From JARIHD01 sp964610985 (GTDB lineage: Bacteria > Patescibacteriota > Saccharimonadia > Saccharimonadales > UBA4665): 26,723 nt of DNA. Of this stretch, positions 16,425-23,139 are shown piece after piece. The notes below the pieces were generated by a model. The model was not told the origin of the DNA. It did not search any database and was given only the letters and a program-made list of their open reading frames with translations. The translations under genes and the position numbers were made by a program. Where the stretch lies: positions 1 to 26,723 of the forward strand of contig CAZSZJ010000017.1 of the NCBI GenBank assembly GCA_964610985.1. The letters are read 5' to 3'. How positions within the stretch are numbered: position 1 is the stretch's first letter; each line of letters opens with the position of its first letter.

Positions 16425-16967
16425 TTACCGCCCAAAACTTTTATAAAAACGGCAGTGGTACAGGCTCATTGCCGCCGCCTGCACCACGTTAAAAGATTCC
16501 TTACTTCCATACATCGGGATCTCAAGAACCTGATCGCAGGCAGCCAAAACGTCTGGCTCAACGCCTTCGACCTCGCGGCCCACGAGCAGCGCAATTTTTT
16601 TGGATGGCACAAAATTGGGCAGGGCAATCGAGTCCGGGTCTTGCTCGACGGCCGCTACTACATATCCTTGCTTTTTTAGGTCAGAAATAATGGCAAAGAT
16701 ATCTTCGGCATGTTGCCAGGGCTGCGAGGTTTCCGCCCCAAGGGCTGTTTTGTGGATCTGTTTATGTATTTTGGCGGCCAAATGAGGAAGGCGGGCATCG
16801 CTGGATTTGGACGGATACGGCGTATATCCCGACAAGACCACCATTGTTACACCCAACCCTTCGGCCGTACGGAGCAGCGAACCGACGTTATGGCAGCTAC
16901 GCAAATTGTGCGCGATCAAAACAATGTCACTACCAGGCACGGTCGCTGCATTGGTCGTTACATCCAT
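16425..16967 (-). CDS. SpoU/TrmH-family RNA 2'-O-methyltransferase
   Basis: The SpoU (SPOUT) family transfers methyl from S-adenosylmethionine to the 2'-OH of tRNA or rRNA nucleosides; the target here is unknown. The 180-aa protein shows the three family motifs: HNLRSCHNVGSLLRTAEGLG near the N-terminus, ALLVGREVEGVEPDVL, and IPMYGSKESFNVVQAAAM near the C-terminus, which form the trefoil-knot cofactor site. It is a stand-alone catalytic domain without an N-terminal RNA-binding extension. The start at 16967 is chosen over the longer in-frame extension to 17000 because homology begins just after it and TATAGT ends 7 nt upstream. It is divergent from the pilus-type ATPase gene. Confidence 0.92.
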   Translation of the reverse strand: MDVTTNAATVPGSDIVLIAHNLRSCHNVGSLLRTAEGLGVTMVVLSGYTPYPSKSSDARLPHLAAKIHKQIHKTALGAETSQPWQHAEDIFAIISDLKKQGYVVAAVEQDPDSIALPNFVPSKKIALLVGREVEGVEPDVLAACDQVLEIPMYGSKESFNVVQAAAMSLYHCRFYKSFGR

Positions 16968-16974
16968 GTGTAAA

Positions 16975-16980
16975 ACTATA
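16975..16980 (-). promoter_or_regulatory. -10 element of the SpoU methyltransferase gene (leaderless type)
   Basis: TATAGT on the minus strand ends 7 nt before the ATG at 16967. It shares a 59-bp intergenic region with the divergent ATPase promoter. Confidence 0.55.
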
Positions 16981-17010
16981 CCGCAGTACTGTCGCACCAC
17001 ATAACGCTCA

Positions 17011-17019
17011 TGGTATACT
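17011..17019 (+). promoter_or_regulatory. Extended -10 promoter of the GspE/PilB-type ATPase gene (leaderless type)
   Basis: TGgTATACT is an extended -10 element ending 7 nt before the ATG at 17027, with no Shine-Dalgarno. Confidence 0.68.
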
Positions 17020-17026
17020 AATCTGT

Positions 17027-18628
17027 ATGAGTCAAGACGCCCGTCGAGATGAAGAAACGGCTACTTTACGTCGTGCCCGCTTGCTCGGGCTAAACTACGT
17101 TGATACCGGGACGCTACCCAAAAAGATCCTGTACAAAGACGTCCTTTCTCTTGAAGAAATGTACAAAAACCGCGTTTTGCCGCTGCAAGTCGACAAAAGC
17201 AACGTTCTCTTTGCCATTACCAACACCACGTCGCAACAGGTCATAAACGAACTCAAGATGCGCTTTAGTGACCTGCGAACCGACTTCGCCATGATTTCTG
17301 ATATCGGTTACCGCGAATATATGCAGTTGTATGACCCTCCTAAAAAGATCGTGTACGACGACATTGCCTTTACGGCCGCCACTACCGACGAGCTCTTCCA
17401 AAAAGTAACCGAGACACTGGGTCAAGTGCGAGCCGATGACATTTTGGCGTATCTAGTGCAGCAGGGTTATCGCCTAAAGGCTTCCGACATTCACCTGGAA
17501 AACCAGAGTAATAACGTGCGTATTCGTTTTCGTGTCGATGGCGTGCTGCATCCAATCGCAGTGCTAACGCGCGAAAAATACCACCAGCTGCTGAGCTCTA
17601 TCGCTATTGCTGCCAATGTATCAACAGGCGTGGACATGGCGCAAACTGGCCACATCAACAAATCTTATCGTATGGCGACCGGCGAAGACGTGACGGTGAA
17701 CTTGCGTGTCGAAACAGTGCCTACGGTGTACGGGCAAGACGTCGTGATGCGTATCTTTACGCTCAAGATGGAATTGCTGCGTCTGGAAAATCTAGGCCTC
17801 AACGAACGTGAGCGTGCCGTAGTGGACGACATTATTCAGCACCCCACTGGCATGGTGCTGGTGGTAGGCCCGACCGGATCCGGTAAAACAACCACGCTCT
17901 ATTCCATGGTTAACACACTTAATACCACGGAGCGTAAGATTTTAACGCTCGAAGATCCGGTTGAATATTTCATGGAAGGCATTGTGCAGATTCCAGTGCA
18001 TGGCGACTCGCAGGCCACCGGCTTTGCCGAAAAGCTGCGTGCTGTGCTGCGGCTTGACCCCGATGTGGTAATGATCGGAGAGATTCGCGACCAAGATACA
18101 GCCAAAACGGCACTGCAAGCGGCGCTTACCGGACATTTGGTACTGAGTACTTTCCACGCCTCCAGTACGGCTGCGGCAGTGACTCGCATGTTGGACTTCA
18201 TCGGGATTAACCCGTTGTTCGCCTCGGCGATTCACCTGATTATGGCGCAGCGTTTGGTGCGTGTACTCGACGACGCGACTAAACAGCCGTACCAGCCCGA
18301 CGATGGCCTGAAGGCGCAGCTACAACAGGTCATCGATACGCTACCCCCTGGGGTAGAGCGTCCCGATCTTACGAACCTCACGCTCTACACACCTGGTAGC
18401 TCTGCCGAAAATCCCTTTGGCTTTGTCGGGCAAATGCCTATACGCGAACAGATGCTGATGACCCCTGGAGTCCAGGAATTGCTGCGTTTGCCGCCAAACC
18501 AAATTACCACGATCCTTTTAGAGGAACGAGCAGTGCAAGACGGCATGATAACTATGCTGCAAGACGGCATCCTTAAAGCTATTGCTGGCAAAACCACACT
18601 CGAAGAAGTGTTCCGCGTTGTCGGATAA
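17027..18628 (+). CDS. Type II secretion/type IV pilus assembly ATPase (GspE/PilB family)
   Basis: Ring ATPases of this family power assembly of type IV pili or type II secretion pseudopili from the cytoplasmic face of the membrane. The 533-aa protein has an N-terminal GspE-N domain (about residues 20-115), then KASDIHLENQ and the arginine-rich RIRFRVDG, Walker A GPTGSGKT (281-288), the Asp box around TLEDPVEY, Walker B around PDVVMIGEIRD (345-355) and the His box TGHLVLSTFH. The zinc-binding CxxC pairs normally found after QRLVR are absent: the segment reads VRVLDDATKQPY. The start at 17027, rather than the upstream in-frame extension, is supported by the extended -10. No pilin or PilC gene is in view. 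Confidence 0.95.
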   Translation: MSQDARRDEETATLRRARLLGLNYVDTGTLPKKILYKDVLSLEEMYKNRVLPLQVDKSNVLFAITNTTSQQVINELKMRFSDLRTDFAMISDIGYREYMQLYDPPKKIVYDDIAFTAATTDELFQKVTETLGQVRADDILAYLVQQGYRLKASDIHLENQSNNVRIRFRVDGVLHPIAVLTREKYHQLLSSIAIAANVSTGVDMAQTGHINKSYRMATGEDVTVNLRVETVPTVYGQDVVMRIFTLKMELLRLENLGLNERERAVVDDIIQHPTGMVLVVGPTGSGKTTTLYSMVNTLNTTERKILTLEDPVEYFMEGIVQIPVHGDSQATGFAEKLRAVLRLDPDVVMIGEIRDQDTAKTALQAALTGHLVLSTFHASSTAAAVTRMLDFIGINPLFASAIHLIMAQRLVRVLDDATKQPYQPDDGLKAQLQQVIDTLPPGVERPDLTNLTLYTPGSSAENPFGFVGQMPIREQMLMTPGVQELLRLPPNQITTILLEERAVQDGMITMLQDGILKAIAGKTTLEEVFRVVG

Positions 18629-18661
18629 CGATAGTCACTCGTTAGCGGTTCGAGGTGGCTT

Positions 18662-19264
18662 CTATTTATGGCCCATCACGACAAGGGGCGGTTGAGGTCC
18701 ATTTGGATCCCAGGGCACTTGCTCACAGTCAGAAATGTTTTCATCTTCCGGCCGGTATATGATCCACGCATCGTCATTATCGAAGACCCAGTCATAACGT
18801 GAAATTTCATTGCCAGTCGTGTCGAGGGTGTTATACCGCACTTGAAGGGCTGAATTGTGCACCATAACGTCACCCAAGGCTTTGTAGCAGTTAATGGTAA
18901 AGAGCGTGTCTTTACCCATCTTGCCTATTTCGGGAGAAGAAGGGTCGGCGCTATCATGAACAGCCATTTCACAGGTTGTTCCTTCGGCAAATCGAAGTAT
19001 CGTTATGCCTCGAGCTCCACGCCGTGAGTCGTCTAGCTCGGGAAAGCGCGTACATACCTTTTCTTCACGGGGGAAACTGGTAGGAATAAGGGATGTTTGC
19101 GGTTCGGTTTCGGTTGAAGTAGGAGTTGGTATTTCGGTCGTACGTGAGATTTCTGGAACGGAATTGGACTGGCCTTCGACCGATTGGGTGCCACATGCAC
19201 TCAAGGCGCCCAGTACACCAAAGACAATAGTGGTTGATTTAAGTGTATTCATTGATTTGGGCAT
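18662..19264 (-). CDS. Putative lipoprotein with Thr-rich linker
   Basis: This 200-aa protein starts with a lipoprotein signal: basic n-region, hydrophobic core (about residues 11-21) and lipobox L21-S-A-C24. The mature protein has a Thr/Pro/Glu-rich linker (about 36-62) and a compact domain with four cysteines (in KVCTRF, TTCEMA, INCYKA and SDCEQV), possibly two disulfides. I do not recognise the domain; the SPEIGKMGKDTLFTINCYK stretch is faintly like a bacterial SH3-type fold, which is weak evidence. The start at 19264 is chosen over the longer frame because AGGA lies 8 nt upstream and a good promoter sits at 19299-19327. It converges with the ATPase gene. Confidence 0.88.
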   Translation of the reverse strand: MPKSMNTLKSTTIVFGVLGALSACGTQSVEGQSNSVPEISRTTEIPTPTSTETEPQTSLIPTSFPREEKVCTRFPELDDSRRGARGITILRFAEGTTCEMAVHDSADPSSPEIGKMGKDTLFTINCYKALGDVMVHNSALQVRYNTLDTTGNEISRYDWVFDNDDAWIIYRPEDENISDCEQVPWDPNGPQPPLVVMGHK

Positions 19265-19298
19265 GACAGTAATCCTAACACTCGCTACGTTATGTACA

Positions 19299-19327
19299 AT
19301 TATACCACAAATGGTAGAGTTATGCAA
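19299..19327 (-). promoter_or_regulatory. Strong promoter of the lipoprotein gene
   Basis: On the minus strand, TTGCAT (19322-19327), a 17-bp spacer and extended -10 TGgTATAAT (hexamer 19299-19304) form a near-consensus sigma-70-type promoter. The leader is about 28 nt and contains a Shine-Dalgarno AGGA at 19273-19276. Confidence 0.8.
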
Positions 19328-19359
19328 TAGGGTCGTAATGACCCACCACCTTCGCAACC

Positions 19360-19383
19360 AGTGCACAGCGCCAGCTGTGCACT
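19360..19383. repeat. Perfect 10-bp hairpin dyad at the left edge of the insertion sequence
   Basis: AGTGCACAGC and GCTGTGCACT flank a 4-nt GCCA. The stem is followed by AAAAAG on the plus strand and has no T run on either strand's 3' side, so it is not a standard terminator. It lies between the lipoprotein promoter and the IS. It may be an IS target, a remnant of a neighbouring element, or an operator. Confidence 0.8.
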
Positions 19384-19388
19384 AAAAA

Positions 19389-19438
19389 GTAGCTGTTCTA
19401 CACTGTAAATGTCTAACTAAATACAGGAGAACAGCTAC
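19389..19438 (+). promoter_or_regulatory. Inverted repeat that could sequester the transposase ribosome binding site
   Basis: GTAGCTGTTCT (19389-19399) and AGAACAGCTAC (19428-19438) are perfect complements, 28 nt apart. The right arm takes two bases of the AGGAG Shine-Dalgarno (19425-19429) and ends at the base before the ATG. A transcript reading in from outside would fold this stem, while one starting within the loop would lack the left arm. Confidence 0.65.
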
Positions 19439-20395
19439 ATGAGCTATTCTAGCAATCCTTTACTACCAAAAGCGAGAGCCGAGGCGGTACGCCTCGTGGT
19501 CGAGCAGCAAATACCTTTGGGTATTGCCGCTCGGAAGAGCGGTGTCCACCGCACTACTTTGTGGCGTTGGAAGCAACGGTGGCTGGAACTAAACCAGCAT
19601 GTCCAGTTCTCGAACGCCAACCGGCCCAACAGAGCTACTGGAAGTAGGTTTCGGCTGACAGCTTGTCGTTGGCTCATTCCTACTCAGAGTAGTCGACCGC
19701 ATGGTTGCAAACACACCACCGCGGAAGCGGTGGTAGAGCGTATCCGCCACTACCGACAGCGGTATGGCCGCTGTGCTGTCGTGGTACATGCCTACTGCAA
19801 GCGAGAAGGCGTACCTGTCTCACTGAGCACGGTGCGACGGGTACTCAAACGGTTGGGACTGGTAGTGCGCAAGCGCTACCAACGGAGTTACCGTCCACCC
19901 GTGCCTCGTCCCATTGCCAGCAAGCCAGGTGACCTCGTACAAACGGACACCGTCCATTTGTACGACCATGCCACCAAAGGCCGGACATATCTGTACACTC
20001 TCGTGGACGTCTACTCCCGCTGGAGCTACAGCGAGCACCATACGGTGCTCAGCCAGCTGCTGGCTGCAAGCGTTATCCGGCGTGGCGAAGCCTACGCCGG
20101 CTTCCACTTTCGCATGGTCCAAGCCGACAATGGCCCCGAGTATGGACGACACTTTGAGGAATTACTACGGACCAGTGGTACGGGCGTCCGACACAGCCGT
20201 GTCAGGCACCCCAACGACAATGCATTTGTCGAACGCTTTAACCGGACGATTCAGGAAGAATGTACTGGATCTACGAGTCCTGTCGGACTCAATCTCCAGA
20301 GCAAGGTACTGGCGTACCTTGCCTACTACAATGACGAACGGTTACACTTGGGTTTGCAGTGTCGGACACCTAAGGCAATGTTGCAGAGGTGTTGA
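19439..20395 (+). CDS. IS3/IS481-like transposase (DDE integrase core)
   Basis: The 318-aa transposase has an N-terminal helix-turn-helix (about residues 12-48, with GIAARKSGVHRTTLWRWKQRW), a second DNA-binding region with YGRCAVVVHAYCKREG (about 109-124), and an rve-type catalytic core. The triad is D170 (QTDTVHL), D230 (QADNGPEYG) and E265 (FVERFNRTIQEE), a D-D-34-E spacing typical of IS3 and IS481 families. The YYNDERLHLGL motif after the glutamate is also characteristic. The single uninterrupted frame, with no orfA/orfB frameshift, favours IS481 over IS3. The frame appears intact, so the element may still be active. AGGAG lies about 9 nt before the ATG. Confidence 0.93.
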   Translation: MSYSSNPLLPKARAEAVRLVVEQQIPLGIAARKSGVHRTTLWRWKQRWLELNQHVQFSNANRPNRATGSRFRLTACRWLIPTQSSRPHGCKHTTAEAVVERIRHYRQRYGRCAVVVHAYCKREGVPVSLSTVRRVLKRLGLVVRKRYQRSYRPPVPRPIASKPGDLVQTDTVHLYDHATKGRTYLYTLVDVYSRWSYSEHHTVLSQLLAASVIRRGEAYAGFHFRMVQADNGPEYGRHFEELLRTSGTGVRHSRVRHPNDNAFVERFNRTIQEECTGSTSPVGLNLQSKVLAYLAYYNDERLHLGLQCRTPKAMLQRC

Positions 20396-20434
20396 GGTTG
20401 TTACGTAGGGTTGAAGTCAGAAATAGGGGCGCGA

Positions 20435-21571
20435 TTAGCGAATGACGTCAGCGATTGCCTCTACCAGACCAGAGGTGAAGGGCGAAGGAATGACCTCTGC
20501 TGGGCTCGGTTCGGCTACCAAAGAGGCAATAACTTTGGCGGCAGCAATCTTATGATGGTCGGTGATGGCGCACACTCCGTTATCTAATGCACCGCGGAAG
20601 ATACCGGGAAAAGCAAGTGAATTATTAACCTGATTAGCAAAATCACTGCGACCGGTAGCGACCACGGCGGCACCGGCGGCAAGTGCTTCGTCAGGCATAA
20701 TCTCGGGAACCGGGTTGGCCATTGCAAAGATGATGGGGCTGGCGGCCATGGTTTTGATCATATCGCCCGTAAGCAAGGCCGGTTTTGAGACGCCGATAAA
20801 GATGTCTGCACCTTGTAGGGCGTCAGCTAGCCCGCCAGAGATGTTGCCGGAATTGGTAAAAGCCAGCAATTTTTGCTTTTCGTCATTTAGGTCGGTGCGA
20901 GTCTTTGAAATAATTCCCTTACTGTCCACAGCCAAAATCTCGGCGTTCGGGGCATATTTGTGCAAGAGTTTGGTGATCGCTACCCCCGCCGCACCACTGC
21001 CCACAATCACGATACGCGAATCATCCAAGGTACGGTCGGTTACTTTAGTCGCATTAATAAGTCCGGCCAGAGTAACGACGGCGGTACCGTGCTGGTCATC
21101 ATGCATGACGGGGATGGTCAACTCTTTTTTGAGACGCTCTTCGACTTCAAAACAGATGGGTGCAGCGATGTCTTCGAGGTTAATGCCGCCAAAACTGGGG
21201 GCGATCGCTTTTACGGTCGCGACGATTTCGTCGGCGGAATGAACATCCAGAACAATCGGAATGGCGTCGATACCGGCAAAATGCTTGAACAGCATGGTTT
21301 TGCCCTCCATGACAGGCAGCGCGCCCAAAGGACCGATATTACCAAGTCCGAGTACGGCGGATCCATCGCTCACCACGGCTACGGTGTTGCCGCGCCAGGT
21401 ATAGTCGCGGACTTCATCGGGATGTTCGGCAACATAAGTGCTGACCGCGCCGACGCCAGGCGTGTAGTAAATGCTCATTTTCTCTTTGGTGTCCAGGGTG
21501 TCCTTGAGCTCTAAGGCGATTTTTCCCCGTAATTCTTTGTGTTTTTGCAGTGCTTCTTTGCCGTAGTCCAT
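20435..21571 (-). CDS. NAD-type malic enzyme (oxaloacetate-decarboxylating malate dehydrogenase)
   Basis: Malic enzyme converts malate to pyruvate and CO2 with reduction of NAD(P). The 378-aa protein is the short bacterial form without a phosphotransacetylase tail. Visible motifs are IYYTPGV (Y36), TVAVVSDGSAVLGLGNIGP, the catalytic lysine region MLFKHFAG (K96), the metal-binding LEDI (133-136), the malic signature MHDDQHGTA (157-164) and a Rossmann-fold GSGAAG (191-196). In an organism with a reduced metabolism it may supply pyruvate or reducing power, an inference. GGAGG lies about 5 nt before the ATG. The upstream region is shared with a divergent gene. Confidence 0.95.
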   Translation of the reverse strand: MDYGKEALQKHKELRGKIALELKDTLDTKEKMSIYYTPGVGAVSTYVAEHPDEVRDYTWRGNTVAVVSDGSAVLGLGNIGPLGALPVMEGKTMLFKHFAGIDAIPIVLDVHSADEIVATVKAIAPSFGGINLEDIAAPICFEVEERLKKELTIPVMHDDQHGTAVVTLAGLINATKVTDRTLDDSRIVIVGSGAAGVAITKLLHKYAPNAEILAVDSKGIISKTRTDLNDEKQKLLAFTNSGNISGGLADALQGADIFIGVSKPALLTGDMIKTMAASPIIFAMANPVPEIMPDEALAAGAAVVATGRSDFANQVNNSLAFPGIFRGALDNGVCAITDHHKIAAAKVIASLVAEPSPAEVIPSPFTSGLVEAIADVIR

Positions 21572-21589
21572 GTTTCCTCCAAGGCTTAT

Positions 21590-21598
21590 ATTGTAGCA
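21590..21598 (-). promoter_or_regulatory. Extended -10 of the malic enzyme gene
   Basis: TGcTACAAT on the minus strand has its hexamer at 21590-21595. It predicts a short leader of roughly 11-13 nt that still includes the GGAGG ribosome binding site. No -35 match is visible. Confidence 0.6.
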
Positions 21599-21629
21599 TC
21601 TATTGTGCCTTCGGCCGGGTCGTGAAATA

Positions 21630-21649
21630 TGCTACAGTATGCTCTGTAG
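21630..21649 (+). promoter_or_regulatory. Extended -10 with overlapping dyad upstream of the 21663 gene
   Basis: TGcTACAGT (hexamer 21633-21638) overlaps a 6-bp dyad, CTACAG and CTGTAG, with TATGCT between the arms (21632-21649). The dyad covers the -10 and the probable start point, a usual place for an operator, or it could simply form a 5' hairpin. TAGGAG follows as the ribosome binding site. Confidence 0.5.
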
Positions 21650-21662
21650 TTAGGAGAAATAT

Positions 21663-22562
21663 ATGGTTCGGCACGCCCCATCCATGGAACAGTTTGAAGC
21701 AATGGTCGAGGAGCGCATGCAGCCTGGCTTCCGATATGATCACCCGACCCTGGAAACGTTTAGTAAATATGCAGAAGGTGCTGACGAGCAGCAGAATCCA
21801 GACGAGCCTCTAGCCCGTGCCGGTTTTCGAATGCGACGTGAAGGCGGTTACATTATAGAGTGTGCGCTGCGTAACCCTAACGGCGAGTTGACCCAAGTTT
21901 TATATAAGCCCCCTGATTTATCGGTTGCCAAATTGGACGCTAGCCATGCCATGAGTCCGGTCGGGCCTTACGATGGTCTGGGTGGGCAGCATGGTTTTGC
22001 CCGGTGGGCAGACTATGAGAAGGAGACGACAGAAAGCTACCCTGAAAGCGTATTTCTCACATCTAAAAGCCCAGATGGGCAGCCCCTCCTAGAGCGCTCT
22101 GCGGAGGTCGTCGACGATGATGTGCTAAGCATAACAAGCTCATTGTATAATCTAACGCCCGAGTTGCTCCGTATCAGCCTGGGCGAGCATCTCTATTTTG
22201 CGCTTCCGGACGGTATTGCCGATGGCCTTCGTATCGGTTCGAATGAGGCCACGCTTGCCGAGCCGCCGAATCTTAAGGAAATTATGGCAGGCAGGACGCA
22301 GTTTTGGCCGGACTTTAATGGCGAAGCCGTCGTAGACTTTCCCGATGGTAAGCGTATCCAAATAAATGCTCGTGCTACCACTACGACTGGCGATTTGCCC
22401 GTCGGCATACTGCTCTGGCATCGAGCGGGTACCGAATCTATTTGTATCGAACCAACGTTAGGTTATGTCCAGGACGGCCAGGGCGTTGTCCATAACGATT
22501 TGGCGGCGATTGCTGCCCGACGGGCCGTATGTCTAGCGACAGATATCCGGCTTTTATCGTAA
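21663..22562 (+). CDS. Hypothetical soluble protein
   Basis: I do not recognise this 299-aa protein. It has no signal peptide or TM helix. It is acidic and has segments such as AGFRMRREGGYIIECALRNPNGELTQ (about residues 51-76), a Gly-rich GPYDGLGGQHGF near 101, and a C-terminal ARRAVCLATDIRLLS. The start is fixed by TAGGAG about 7 nt upstream and an extended -10 at 21630-21638. It is divergent from malic enzyme, with a 91-bp shared upstream region. It is not clearly related to the tandem paralogs at 13801-15289, although all are similar-sized unknown proteins of the same style. Confidence 0.87.
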   Translation: MVRHAPSMEQFEAMVEERMQPGFRYDHPTLETFSKYAEGADEQQNPDEPLARAGFRMRREGGYIIECALRNPNGELTQVLYKPPDLSVAKLDASHAMSPVGPYDGLGGQHGFARWADYEKETTESYPESVFLTSKSPDGQPLLERSAEVVDDDVLSITSSLYNLTPELLRISLGEHLYFALPDGIADGLRIGSNEATLAEPPNLKEIMAGRTQFWPDFNGEAVVDFPDGKRIQINARATTTTGDLPVGILLWHRAGTESICIEPTLGYVQDGQGVVHNDLAAIAARRAVCLATDIRLLS

Positions 22563-22593
22563 GTCTTTGGGTCTTTTCATAAACTAACAGATG

Positions 22594-22602
22594 TGATACA
22601 CT
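22594..22602 (+). promoter_or_regulatory. Extended -10 of rplS
   Basis: TGaTACACT (hexamer 22597-22602) lies 37 nt upstream of the rplS ATG, giving a leader of about 30 nt. TAAGG at 22625-22629 is a reasonable ribosome binding site. Confidence 0.6.
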
Positions 22603-22639
22603 TGAACGAAAGCAAATAGTAGTGTAAGGTTTATAGGTT

Positions 22640-23080
22640 ATGGAATCTGTTATCCGAAAAATTGAAGAGAAGTTCAAAAAGAACGAAGTTGTCGACGTTA
22701 AAAGTGGCGACACCGTAAAAGTACACCAAAAAATTAAAGAAGGCGCCAAAGAGCGTATTCAGGTGTTTCAGGGTCTGGTGATTCGCACTGACCGCAAAGA
22801 CAGCCACACCAGCCGCATCACGGTTCGCCGTATTGCCAGCGGTGTTGGCGTCGAAAAGAGCTTTTTGCTCCACAGTCCACTCGTTGTTAAGATCGAAGTT
22901 ACCAAGCGTAGCAAGGTTCGTCGCAATTACCTGACGTATATGCGCAGCCGTACCGGCAAGGCAGCCCGCCTGACAGGTGTCGACTTTGACCGCGATAAGG
23001 TCAACACCGTAGTCGAAGCAAAGCCAACCCCAGTTGAAGCTCCTGTCGCAGAAGCCGAGCAAACTGAAGAAAAAGCATAA
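22640..23080 (+). CDS. rplS: 50S ribosomal protein L19
   Basis: L19 sits at the interface of the 50S and 30S subunits. The 146-aa protein has the conserved family pattern: GDTVKVHQKIKEGAKERIQVFQGLVI, then ITVRRIASGVGVEKSFLLHSP, then KVRRNYLTYMRSRTGKAARL. It is about 30 residues longer than E. coli L19 (115 aa) owing to an acidic Ala/Glu/Pro-rich C-terminal tail after the core. It is transcribed from its own extended -10 promoter and ends in a strong terminator at 23097-23123. Confidence 0.97.
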   Translation: MESVIRKIEEKFKKNEVVDVKSGDTVKVHQKIKEGAKERIQVFQGLVIRTDRKDSHTSRITVRRIASGVGVEKSFLLHSPLVVKIEVTKRSKVRRNYLTYMRSRTGKAARLTGVDFDRDKVNTVVEAKPTPVEAPVAEAEQTEEKA

Positions 23081-23096
23081 ATAAAAGAACGCTTCC

Positions 23097-23123
23097 AAAA
23101 ACCGCCCTCCCGGGCGGTTTTTT
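23097..23123 (+). terminator. Intrinsic terminator after rplS
   Basis: ACCGCCC and GGGCGGT form a 7-bp GC-rich stem around TCCC, extended by AAAA/TTTT pairing, and followed by a run of six T. This is the clearest terminator in the window. Confidence 0.93.
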
Positions 23124-23124
23124 A

Positions 23125-23133
23125 TGCTATGCT
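23125..23133 (+). promoter_or_regulatory. Extended -10 of rnhB (leaderless type)
   Basis: TGcTATGCT starts one base after the T run of the rplS terminator and ends 6 nt before the rnhB ATG. No Shine-Dalgarno is present. Confidence 0.65.
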
Positions 23134-23139
23134 AAATGT

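Larger units (their letters stand above)
19389..20420 (+). mobile_element. Insertion sequence of the IS3/IS481 type
   Basis: This is a one-gene IS carrying an intact DDE transposase (19439-20395), in an intergenic position between the lipoprotein and malic enzyme genes, so it disrupts no visible gene. The ends are uncertain. The best terminal match by eye needs a gap: left TTCTACACT (19396-19404) then GTAA, against the complement of right TTACGTAGGGTTGAA (20401-20415). No target-site duplication could be recognised. An 11-bp inverted repeat lies in its 5' region. Confidence 0.75.

Noticed and set aside
16968..17000. Earlier start for the SpoU methyltransferase
   Set aside because: The extra 11 residues fall within the promoter region and do not resemble the family; the -10 lies 7 nt before 16967.
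16844..17026. Upstream in-frame extension of the GspE/PilB-type ATPase
   Set aside because: It overlaps the divergent methyltransferase gene, encodes a Tyr/Arg/Cys-rich stretch unlike the family, and has the ATPase -10 element inside it.
18626..18644. TAACGA/TCGTTA hairpin after the ATPase gene as a terminator
   Set aside because: The stem has only 6 AT-rich pairs and no T run follows, so it was not annotated.
19389..20420. Target-site duplication and clean terminal repeats of the IS
   Set aside because: The bases on either side of all plausible ends do not match, and the terminal repeats align only with gaps, so exact IS ends are left open.
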